Part shown: in pieces, positions 57,712 to 64,000 of the stretch
Layout: each line of letters begins with the position of its first letter
Numbering within the stretch: the stretch's first letter is position 1
From: Mycobacterium adipatum
Lineage (GTDB): Bacteria; Actinomycetota; Actinomycetes; Mycobacteriales; Mycobacteriaceae
Assembly: GCF_001644575.1 (NCBI RefSeq)
Contig: NZ_CP015596.1
Coordinates: 3,968,001 to 4,032,000 of the forward strand
Length of the DNA stretch: 64,000 bases
Direction of reading: 5' to 3'
Position numbers and translations under genes: made by a program
Notes under the pieces: model-generated
Told to the model about the DNA's origin: nothing
Databases searched by the model: none
The model's input: the letters and a program-made list of their open reading frames with translations, nothing else

Positions 57712-59926
57712 CGGCGGGCGCCTCGACGGGAGCCTCGGCTGCCTCGTCCTCGGCGACGAGCACGAGCGAGATCTTGCCGCGGTTGTCGATATCGGCGATC
57801 TCCACGCGCAGTTTGTCGCCGACCTTGGCCACATCCTCGACCTTCGCGATGCGCTTGCCGCGGCCGAGCTTGCTGATGTGCACCAGGCCGTCACGACCGG
57901 GCAGCAGTGAGACGAAGGCGCCGAAGTCGGTGGTCTTCACCACCGTGCCGAGGAACCGCTCGCCGACCTTGGGCAGCTGCGGGTTGGCGATCGCATTGAT
58001 CTTGTCGATCGCGGCCTGGGCGGCCTCGCCGTTGCTGGCGCCGACGAACACGGTGCCGTCGTCCTCGATGGAGATCGACGCGCCGGTCTCCTCGGTGATC
58101 GAGTTGATCATCTTGCCCTTGGGCCCGATGACCTCACCGATCTTGTCGACCGGCACCTTGATGGTGGTGATCCGCGGGGCGTACGGGCTCATCTCATCGG
58201 GGGTGTCGATGGCCTCCGCCATCACCTCGAGGATGGTGATGCGCGCGTCCTTGGCCTGTGCCAGCGCACCGGCAAGCACCTTGGACGGGATGCCGTCGAG
58301 CTTGGTGTCCAGCTGCAGCGCGGTGACGAAGTCCTTGGTGCCTGCGCACTTGAAGTCCATATCGCCGAAGGCATCCTCGGCGCCCAGGATGTCGGTCAGG
58401 GTGACGAACTTACGTTCCCCGTCGACATCGTCGGAGACCAGTCCCATCGCGATACCGGCGACCGGGGCCTTGAGCGGCACGCCGGCGTTCAGCAGCGACA
58501 GGGTGGAGGCGCACACCGAGCCCATCGAGGTGGAACCGTTGGAACCCAACGCTTCCGAGACCTGGCGGATGGCGTACGGGAACTCCTCGACGCTCGGCAG
58601 AACCGGCATCAGGGCACGCTCGGCGAGCGCGCCGTGGCCGATCTCGCGACGCTTGGGCGAACCGACCCGGCCGGTCTCACCGGTCGAGTACGGCGGGAAG
58701 TTGTAGTGATGCATGTAGCGCTTGGAGGTCTCCGGGCCGAGCGAGTCGATCTGCTGGGCCATCTTGACCATGTCGAGGGTGGTGACGCCCATGATCTGGG
58801 TCTCGCCACGCTCGAACAGTGCGCTGCCATGTGCCCGCGGGATGATGGCGACCTCGGCGGAGAGCGCCCGGATATCGGTGACGCCACGGCCGTCGATGCG
58901 GAAGTGGTCGGTCAGGATGCGCTGGCGCACAAGCTTCTTGGTCAGCGAGCGGTACGCGGCGCCGATCTCCTTCTCGCGGCCTTCGAACTGGCCGGCCAGA
59001 CGCTCGAGCACCTCACCCTTGATCTCGTCGGTGCGCTCGTCACGTTCGGCCTTGCCCGCGATGGTCAGCGCCGCCGACAGCGCATCGGTGGCCACGGCGG
59101 CGACCTGCGCGTAGACGTCGTCCTGGTAGTCGGGGAACAGCGGGTATTCCACGGTCGCCTTACCGGCGGCGGCGTGCAACTCCTCCTGGGCGGTGCACAG
59201 GGCGGCGATGAACGGCTTGGCCGCCTCCAGGCCCTCGGCCACGACGGCCTCGGTCGGCGCACCGGCACCGCCGGCGACCAGCTCGATGACGTTCTCGGTG
59301 GCCTCGGCCTCGACCATCATGATGGCGACGTCATCGCCCGCCTTGCGGCCGGCGACGACCATGTCGAACACCGCTCCCTCGAGCTGCTCGACGGTCGGGA
59401 ACGCCACCCACTGGCCATTGATGAGGGCGACGCGCACGCCGCCGACCGGACCGGAGAACGGCAGGCCGGAGATCTGGGTGGACGCCGACGCGGCGTTGAT
59501 CGCCAGCACGTCGTAGAGATCCTTGGGGTCCAAGCTCAGCACGGTGACGACGACCTGGATCTCGTTGCGCAGACCCGAGACGAAGGTCGGGCGCAGCGGC
59601 CGGTCGATCAGACGGCAGGTCAGGATCGCATCGGTGGAGGGGCGACCCTCGCGACGGAAGAACGAACCGGGAATCCGGCCCGCCGCGTACATCCGCTCCT
59701 CGACGTCGATGGTCAGCGGGAAGAAGTCGAAATGGTCCTTCGGAGACTTGCTGGCCGTGGTGGCGCTCAGCAGCATGGTCTCGTCATCGAGGTAGGCGAC
59801 GACGGAACCGGCGGCCTGCTGGGCCAGCCGGCCGGTCTCGAACCGGATGGTGCGGGTGCCGAAGCTCCCGTTGTCGATAACGGCGGTCGATTCGAACACG
59901 CCTTCGTCAGTTTCAACTGCAGACAT
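57689..59926 (-). CDS. gpsI: Polyribonucleotide nucleotidyltransferase (PNPase)
   Basis: A 745-residue 3'-5' phosphorolytic exoribonuclease, trimeric. Two RNase PH-like domains (residues ~25-230 and ~330-560, with [16 protein letters not shown] and [24 protein letters not shown] [14 protein letters not shown]), a helical domain between, a KH domain ([33 protein letters not shown]) and an S1 domain ([33 protein letters not shown]). The start is ATG 59926. A long leader with strong hairpins precedes it. Downstream pepR overlaps. Works in the same decay pathway as RNase J. Confidence 0.97.
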   Translation of the reverse strand: MSAVETDEGVFESTAVIDNGSFGTRTIRFETGRLAQQAAGSVVAYLDDETMLLSATTASKSPKDHFDFFPLTIDVEERMYAAGRIPGSFFRREGRPSTDAILTCRLIDRPLRPTFVSGLRNEIQVVVTVLSLDPKDLYDVLAINAASASTQISGLPFSGPVGGVRVALINGQWVAFPTVEQLEGAVFDMVVAGRKAGDDVAIMMVEAEATENVIELVAGGAGAPTEAVVAEGLEAAKPFIAALCTAQEELHAAAGKATVEYPLFPDYQDDVYAQVAAVATDALSAALTIAGKAERDERTDEIKGEVLERLAGQFEGREKEIGAAYRSLTKKLVRQRILTDHFRIDGRGVTDIRALSAEVAIIPRAHGSALFERGETQIMGVTTLDMVKMAQQIDSLGPETSKRYMHHYNFPPYSTGETGRVGSPKRREIGHGALAERALMPVLPSVEEFPYAIRQVSEALGSNGSTSMGSVCASTLSLLNAGVPLKAPVAGIAMGLVSDDVDGERKFVTLTDILGAEDAFGDMDFKCAGTKDFVTALQLDTKLDGIPSKVLAGALAQAKDARITILEVMAEAIDTPDEMSPYAPRITTIKVPVDKIGEVIGPKGKMINSITEETGASISIEDDGTVFVGASNGEAAQAAIDKINAIANPQLPKVGERFLGTVVKTTDFGAFVSLLPGRDGLVHISKLGRGKRIAKVEDVAKVGDKLRVEIADIDNRGKISLVLVAEDEAAEAPVEAPADAATADA

Positions 59927-60007
59927 AGCAGCCTTTCTGGGTATTCAGCTGTTTTGCGTCGTCACGCGCCAGCGATTCCCTGAATTCGGCTACGGCCGTC
60001 GATCGAA

Positions 60008-60061
60008 GCTGCCGGGGACGAACCCCGGCAGCCACTACCGAAGACCGCCCGATCAGGCGGT
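60008..60061 (-). ncRNA. gpsI leader with paired stem-loops
   Basis: Within the 270-bp region upstream of gpsI, a 10-bp perfect stem GCTGCCGGGG/CCCCGGCAGC (60008-60017 and 60023-60032, 5-nt loop) is followed at 12 bp by ACCGCC/GGCGGT (60044-60049 and 60056-60061, 6-nt loop). Both lie in the likely 5' UTR of gpsI, 80-135 bp from its ATG. pnp leaders in other bacteria carry hairpins cut by RNase III and used in PNPase autocontrol; a terminator for the upstream lipoprotein gene is the other possibility. Confidence 0.55.
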
Positions 60062-60196
60062 ACTGCTGTGACGCGCGGGAACGGTGCGCGCGGTACTGCG
60101 CGAACCGCACCCTGTTCGGGCAACCCCATTCATACAAGCGTTCGTACCAGGGGGCCCAAAGCGATTCCATGCTACACCGGGCCAGTTCACCGGCCG

Positions 60197-60667
60197 TCAA
60201 TCGACATCCTCGACGCACACGGTGAACTGCCGTTGGTCATACGGGTAGCCGATACCGCTGCGGCACTGGTCGGCGTTGGCCACACCCGCCAGGATCTCGG
60301 TGGCACGCTGCCGGTGTGGCTGCGTGGCATCGGCGCAGTCCACGCGCACCGGATCCCGCCCGTTGTCGGGGTCCACGCTCATGCACTGCCCCACGACCCA
60401 GTCGATGTCCATGCAGACGGTGTTGCTGGTGTCGCTGAAGGTGCTGTGCGTGGCGTAGTACGAATCCACATCCGACGGGCACTGCTCGCTGCCCGCGACG
60501 GTGGCGATCACCTTGAAGGCCGAATCGGGGCTACCGCATTGGGCCTTCACGGCGTCCGGTTTGTCGGGCGTGCCGACCACTTTCAAGCAGTCTCCGACCT
60601 GAAAAGCGGCGGCAGCGGCCGACGAACAACCGGTGAGTCCCCCCGTGAGAACGCTCGCGGCAAGCAA
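60197..60667 (-). CDS. lppU: LppU-like lipoprotein
   Basis: A Cys-rich secreted lipoprotein between rpsO and gpsI, as lppU (Rv2784c) is in M. tuberculosis. The only standard start is TTG 60667 (156 residues, MLAASVLTGGLTGC), but this gives a signal without basic residues. Starting at CTG 60682 would give M-R-L-A-A-L-L-A-A-S-V-L-T-G-G-L-T-G-C, a complete lipoprotein signal with lipobox LTGC. The mature part has two repeats of VGDCL...C and ...VGQCMSVDP...VDCADATQPHR, typical of septum-formation/DUF-like extracellular modules with disulfides. Function unknown. Confidence 0.78.
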   Translation of the reverse strand: MLAASVLTGGLTGCSSAAAAAFQVGDCLKVVGTPDKPDAVKAQCGSPDSAFKVIATVAGSEQCPSDVDSYYATHSTFSDTSNTVCMDIDWVVGQCMSVDPDNGRDPVRVDCADATQPHRQRATEILAGVANADQCRSGIGYPYDQRQFTVCVEDVD

Positions 60668-60684
60668 CGCCGCCAGTCGCAGTG

Positions 60685-60954
60685 TCAGCGACGCAGGCCG
60701 AGGCGCTCGATCAGCGACCGGTAACGCTCGACGTCGACCTGGGCGACGTACTTGAGCAACCGGCGCCGACGACCGACCAACAGCAGCAGCCCCCGCCGCG
60801 AGTGGTGATCGTGCTTGTGCAGCTTGAGGTGTTCGGTGAGATCCGAGATCCGCTTGGTCAGCAGGGCGACCTGCGCCTCCGGCGAACCGGTATCGGTGTC
60901 ATGCAGGCCGTACTGGCCGAGGATCTCTTTTTTCTGTTCGGCTGTGAGCGCCAC
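60685..60954 (-). CDS. rpsO: 30S ribosomal protein S15
   Basis: An 89-residue S15 that binds 16S rRNA helices 20-22 early in small-subunit assembly. [70 protein letters not shown] is canonical. The start codon is GTG (60952-60954) with GGAG upstream. The stop is just 2-18 bp from the lppU start, depending on which lppU start is used. It lies 98 bp after ribF. Confidence 0.98.
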   Translation of the reverse strand: MALTAEQKKEILGQYGLHDTDTGSPEAQVALLTKRISDLTEHLKLHKHDHHSRRGLLLLVGRRRRLLKYVAQVDVERYRSLIERLGLRR

Positions 60955-61052
60955 GAAACAACTCCATCACAATAGGTCCGCGAAGGTTATCGAAAGCACG
61001 GCCGCCGCGAACTGCAGCGCGCGCTGGGTCGGGAGCAGATACTAGCAGGGCA

Positions 61053-62030
61053 TCAGTGCGAACCGAGAATCGTGCGGGCCCGCTCGGTGTCGGCCCCCAT
61101 CGCCACCACCAGGTCGTCGACCGAGTCGAACTTCTCCTGCCCGCGGATGCGCGCCACGAAGTCGACGGCGACATGTTGGCCGTACAGATCGGCCTCGGCG
61201 TCGAGCACGAAGGCCTCGACGGTCCGGGTGCGTCCGGAGAATGTCGGGTTGGTGCCCACCGACACGGCGGCCTGATAGCGCTCACCGGGGGTTACGGAGC
61301 CGACCACCGGTCCGTGCCCGAGCACCGTGAACCAGGCCGCGTACACCCCGTCGGCGGGGATCGCCGAATGCATGGGCGGTGCCACGTTGGCGGTCGGGAA
61401 ACCGAGGACCCGGCCCCTGCCGTCACCGCGCACCACGACGCCTTCCACCCGATGCGGCCGGCCCAGCGCCTCCGCGGCCGCGACCACGTCGCCGGCATCC
61501 ACGCAGGACCGGATGTAGGTCGAGGAGAAGGTGACGGTCTCATCGCGGGCGAACTCCTCGGACACCAGCGTCATTCCTTCCACGGCGAACCCGAACCGCT
61601 CGCCGGCCTTACGCAGCAGATTCACATTGCCGGCGGCCTTGCGGCCGAAGGTGAAGTTCTCCCCCACCACCACCTCCACCACGTGCAGGCTCTCGACCAG
61701 CAGCTCGTGGATATAGCGCTCGGGGGTGAGCTTCATGAAGTCGGCGGTGAACGGCATCACCAGGAAGACGTCGATACCGGTTTCCTCGACGAGTTCGGCA
61801 CGGCGGGTCAGGGTGGTGAGCTGCGCGGGATGGCTGCCCGGGAACACCACTTCCATGGGATGCGGGTCAAAGGTCATCAGCACCGTGGGAACTCCGCGCG
61901 ATCGCCCGGACTTCACGGCATGACTGATCAGCTCGGCATGCCCGCGGTGCACACCGTCGAACACGCCGATCGTCAGGACACATCGGCCCCAGTCTGTGGG
62001 GATGTCGTCCCGGCCCCGCCACCGCTGCAC
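61053..62030 (-). CDS. ribF: Bifunctional riboflavin kinase/FAD synthetase
   Basis: A 325-residue enzyme making FMN and FAD. The N-terminal FAD synthetase half has VLTIGVFDGVHRGHAELI (HxGH-like nucleotide motif), VLMTFDPHPMEVV and VVGENFTFGRKAAGN; the C-terminal kinase half has RVEGVVVRGDGRGRVLGFPTANV and SVGTNPTFSGRTRTVEAFVLDAEADLYGQHVAVDFVARIR. GTG start at 62030. Divergent from the MntR-type gene with 81 bp between them. Confidence 0.96.
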   Translation of the reverse strand: MQRWRGRDDIPTDWGRCVLTIGVFDGVHRGHAELISHAVKSGRSRGVPTVLMTFDPHPMEVVFPGSHPAQLTTLTRRAELVEETGIDVFLVMPFTADFMKLTPERYIHELLVESLHVVEVVVGENFTFGRKAAGNVNLLRKAGERFGFAVEGMTLVSEEFARDETVTFSSTYIRSCVDAGDVVAAAEALGRPHRVEGVVVRGDGRGRVLGFPTANVAPPMHSAIPADGVYAAWFTVLGHGPVVGSVTPGERYQAAVSVGTNPTFSGRTRTVEAFVLDAEADLYGQHVAVDFVARIRGQEKFDSVDDLVVAMGADTERARTILGSH

Positions 62031-62083
62031 GACCGCAAGCCTACGGCGCGCGAGCGGCGCCGTCTGCTCTGGATACCCGGATC

Positions 62084-62098
62084 AGGCAAAGATTGCCT
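62084..62098. promoter_or_regulatory. Candidate MntR operator upstream of mntR-type gene
   Basis: A perfect inverted repeat AGGCAA-AGA-TTGCCT (62084-62098) followed by TAAA. It lies 13-27 bp before the GTG of the DtxR-type regulator gene and next to ribF. DtxR/MntR/IdeR-family proteins bind palindromes containing AGGnnA...TnnCCT, so autoregulation is likely. Confidence 0.65.
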
Positions 62099-62111
62099 AA
62101 ACTCGGTAGCC

Positions 62112-62810
62112 GTGGACTCCAACGGCAACCCGCAGGACTTGACGACGGTTGCTCAGGACTACCTGAAAGTGATCTGGACGGCCCAGGAGTGGTCGCCGGA
62201 CAAGGTCAGCACGAAGCTCCTGGCCGAGCGCATCGGCGTGTCGGCGAGTACCGCCTCGGAGTCCATCCGCAAGCTGGCCGACCAGGGCCTGGTCGATCAC
62301 GCGAAGTACGGCGCGGTCACCCTCACCGAGGCGGGCCGGCAGGCCGCCCTGGCGATGGTGCGCCGCCACCGGCTGATGGAGACATTCCTGGTGCGCGAGC
62401 TCGGTTACGGCTGGGACGAGGTGCACGACGAGGCCGAGATCCTCGAACACGCGGTATCCGACCGGATGCTGGATCGGATCGACGCCAAGCTCGGGTACCC
62501 CACCCGCGACCCGCACGGCGATCCCATTCCGGCACCCGACGGGCGGGTGCCCACGCCGCCGGCACGGCAGCTGTCGGTCTGCGCCGACGGCGAGAACGGC
62601 ACCGTGGCCCGGATCTCGGACGCCGACCCCGAGATGCTGCGCTATTTCGACAGCGTCGGGATCGCGTTGGACTCCCGGCTGCAGGTGGTGGCGCGGCGGG
62701 ATTTCGCCGGGATGATCTCGGTGGCCGTGCACAGCGCGGTTCACGAGGACGGGACGGTCACCACGGTGGACTTGGGAAGCCCTGCCGCGGAAGCGATCTG
62801 GGTGGTCTAA
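62112..62810 (+). CDS. mntR: DtxR-family metalloregulator, MntR/SirR type
   Basis: A 232-residue manganese- or iron-dependent repressor (Rv2788 sirR position). The N-terminal HTH is QDYLKVIWTAQEWSPDKVSTKLLAERIGVSASTASESIRKLADQGLVDHAKYGAVTLTEAG; the dimerisation/metal domain has RRHRLMETFLVRELGYGWDEVHDEAEILEHAVSDRMLDRIDAKLG with the His/Glu ligands H-x-x-x-E and E-x-x-E-H; a C-terminal FeoA/SH3-like domain ends it. Start GTG 62112. A palindrome immediately upstream fits autocontrol. It is divergent from ribF. Confidence 0.9.
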   Translation: MDSNGNPQDLTTVAQDYLKVIWTAQEWSPDKVSTKLLAERIGVSASTASESIRKLADQGLVDHAKYGAVTLTEAGRQAALAMVRRHRLMETFLVRELGYGWDEVHDEAEILEHAVSDRMLDRIDAKLGYPTRDPHGDPIPAPDGRVPTPPARQLSVCADGENGTVARISDADPEMLRYFDSVGIALDSRLQVVARRDFAGMISVAVHSAVHEDGTVTTVDLGSPAAEAIWVV

Positions 62811-63424
62811 CGCACCATCTTCAGGTGCGTACCGTCGGTGAGCCGGGACGCCTCGGCGGCGTCGGACGCCGAGTGCACGAGCCGCAGCGACGGACGGTTG
62901 GCGGACTCGGGCACGACGATCGCGAGGTCTTCGAGCAACGCGATGCTGCGGTCGAGCTGCTCGGCACCGTCCTGCTCGATCGCTCCGACGATGGCGTCGC
63001 TCAGCAACTCGCCGGCCACCTCGGAGGTGACGGTGAGCCGCGACCCCTCCTGCGCCGGGCTGATCCAGAACGTCAGGCGCGTCCGCATGCCGGACTCGCC
63101 GGCGCCGATCAGCACCAGCGTCCCGGGCGCGATCGCCGATTCGACCGTCCACTCGACGATATTGGACACCCCGAGCATCACCGTCTCAGCGGTCATCCGG
63201 GCGCCGGGCACGAAACGTGTGCGCGGCTCGGCCACCCAGCGCTGGTGCACCGTGAGCCAGTCCGCCCAGGTGCGCGGATCGGCGAGCACCGACCACAGCG
63301 CCGCCGGCGTGACCGCCAGGGTGGCGTGACGGGTCACGTGTCCGACGGTCGCGGCGCGGTTCTTGGCCCACGCGGGCTGGTAGTTGAACAGCGGGTGGTC
63401 GCAAACCGGTGCATGTGCGCTCAT
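62807..63424 (-). CDS. SRPBCC-family lipid-binding protein
   Basis: A 205-residue START/SRPBCC-fold protein: VGHVTRHATLAVTPAALWSVLADPRTWADWLTVHQRWVAEPRTRFVPGARMTAETVMLGVSNIVEWTVESAIAPGTLVLIGAG...RLTFWISPAQEGSRLTVTSEVAGELLSDAIVGAIEQDGAEQLDRSIALLEDLA. The fold binds hydrophobic ligands in a deep pocket. The last 35 residues (SLRLVHSASDAAEASRLTDGTHLKMVR) lie outside the domain. It has no signal peptide. Its stop overlaps the mntR-type stop by 4 bp. Function unknown. Confidence 0.85.
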   Translation of the reverse strand: MSAHAPVCDHPLFNYQPAWAKNRAATVGHVTRHATLAVTPAALWSVLADPRTWADWLTVHQRWVAEPRTRFVPGARMTAETVMLGVSNIVEWTVESAIAPGTLVLIGAGESGMRTRLTFWISPAQEGSRLTVTSEVAGELLSDAIVGAIEQDGAEQLDRSIALLEDLAIVVPESANRPSLRLVHSASDAAEASRLTDGTHLKMVR

Positions 63425-63584
63425 ATCTGTTCCAACGCGTGCCGTTGGGCAAAAGTTCGCCGAAAACCTGGGATTTGGCTAATAAAACCCGCCGGAAACT
63501 GACGGCAACCTGATAAGGGGGTTTGCGTTCCACAGCCGGCCGAATATGGGACATTCGTACCGGTTCTCGGGTCGTGCTCCGCGC

Positions 63585-64000
63585 TCATCCCTGCAGCCTG
63601 CGGTGGTACTGCGCGCGAGACTGCGCATCGACGACGCTGAAGGCCGTGTCGAAGTGCGTCGCGCGCATGATCCGGTGCCGGACGCGGTCCGGCAACGCAT
63701 TCGCGACGGTGACCAGCGCGCCGAGCTGGCGCGGCACCGACACCACCGGGCGACCGCTGCGGACGGCCGCGACGATCGCCGCGGCCACATCGGCAGGTTC
63801 GACCTCCGAGATCGGCCGAACCCAGGCCGGCACGGAGTGGCCCGCCGACAGTTCGGTGCGCACCACACCCGGCAACACGGCGGTGACCCCGATACCCTCG
63901 GCCGCCAGTTCCAGGTGCAGCGCTTCGGTGAAACCGACCACGGCGTGCTTGGTGGCGCAGTAGGTCGCCAAACCCGGGAAGGCGCTCGCCCCCGCCAGGG
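63585..64000 (-). CDS. SDR-family oxidoreductase, N-terminus beyond window
   Basis: The C-terminal 137 residues of an SDR; the gene continues past base 64000. Visible are LAGASAFPGLATYCATKHAVVGFTEALHLELAAEGIGVTAVLPGVVRTELSAGH, with catalytic Ser in the AGASAFPG loop, YCATK (YxxxK) and the PG motif, then a C-terminal extension (PRQLGALVTVANALPDRVRHRIMRATHFD) of the kind found in membrane-associated 'DltE-like' SDRs. The substrate is unknown. The 160 bp between its stop and the SRPBCC gene hold an imperfect GGG/CCC hairpin and the SRPBCC promoter. Confidence 0.88.
   Translation of the reverse strand, partial: LAGASAFPGLATYCATKHAVVGFTEALHLELAAEGIGVTAVLPGVVRTELSAGHSVPAWVRPISEVEPADVAAAIVAAVRSGRPVVSVPRQLGALVTVANALPDRVRHRIMRATHFDTAFSVVDAQSRAQYHRRLQG

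Overview
The window is high-GC actinobacterial DNA from a fast-growing Mycobacterium/Mycolicibacterium-type genome. The evidence is the gene order, which from memory runs parallel to the M. tuberculosis Rv2731-Rv2788 interval (miaB, recX, recA, ephG, pspM, pspA, clgR, pgsA3, argA, ftsK, rnj, dapA, dfrA, thyA, dapB, aldR, ald, pepR, gpsI, lppU, rpsO, ribF, sirR). Blocks that M. tuberculosis lacks are interleaved with this order. Coding density is very high, with many 4-bp stop/start overlaps and GTG starts. No intergenic gap exceeds about 300 bp, and I saw no tRNA, rRNA, insertion sequence or CRISPR array.

Layout: 1-3063 holds a DUF349 protein (cut by the window edge), a membrane protein and miaB. 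3121-6303 is a gluABCD-type glutamate ABC importer operon. 6282-9444 holds an MFS exporter with a divergent MarR gene, then a TetR gene divergent from an SDR gene. 9461-14351 covers recX, recA, an alpha/beta hydrolase, a DUF3046 protein, a glycosyltransferase, ephG and a DUF5313-like protein. 14348-20134 covers the phage-shock system (pspM, pspA, clgR), pgsA, argA and ftsK. 20343-24611 holds a SulP/carbonic-anhydrase fusion, a monooxygenase-fold protein, a mycofactocin-type SDR and a methyltransferase. 24608-37062 covers rnj and dapA, a deaminase where thyX would be expected, an SDR, a diguanylate cyclase, an AlkX/YcaQ-like protein, dfrA-thyA, a dienelactone hydrolase, the dapB operon, a META lipoprotein and an epimerase.

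37059-52868 is the most distinctive part: a complete group 2a (Huc-type) high-affinity [NiFe] uptake hydrogenase locus. The minus-strand structural operon runs DUF1641/HucM-like, small subunit, large subunit, maturation protease fused to an unknown domain, 72-aa protein, TPR protein, NifU-Rieske fusion, six-bladed NHL propeller, unknown protein. A divergent AraC-type regulator and all six hyp maturation genes follow (hypF-hypC-hypD-hypE on minus, hypA-hypB on plus). Together they would build a cytoplasmic hydrogenase that feeds H2 electrons to the respiratory chain. In M. smegmatis the Huc locus lies elsewhere, so here it interrupts the otherwise conserved dapB-to-ald stretch.

52883-64000 returns to the core order: a coiled-coil protein, the Lrp regulator and ald, a class A beta-lactamase lipoprotein, pepR, gpsI, an lppU-like lipoprotein, rpsO, ribF, an MntR-type regulator, an SRPBCC protein and an SDR cut by the window end. 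Regulatory sites readable by eye include a RecA-NDp promoter and LexA box at recA, palindromic operators at the MarR, TetR and MntR genes, a strong hairpin in the gpsI leader and a terminator after ald.
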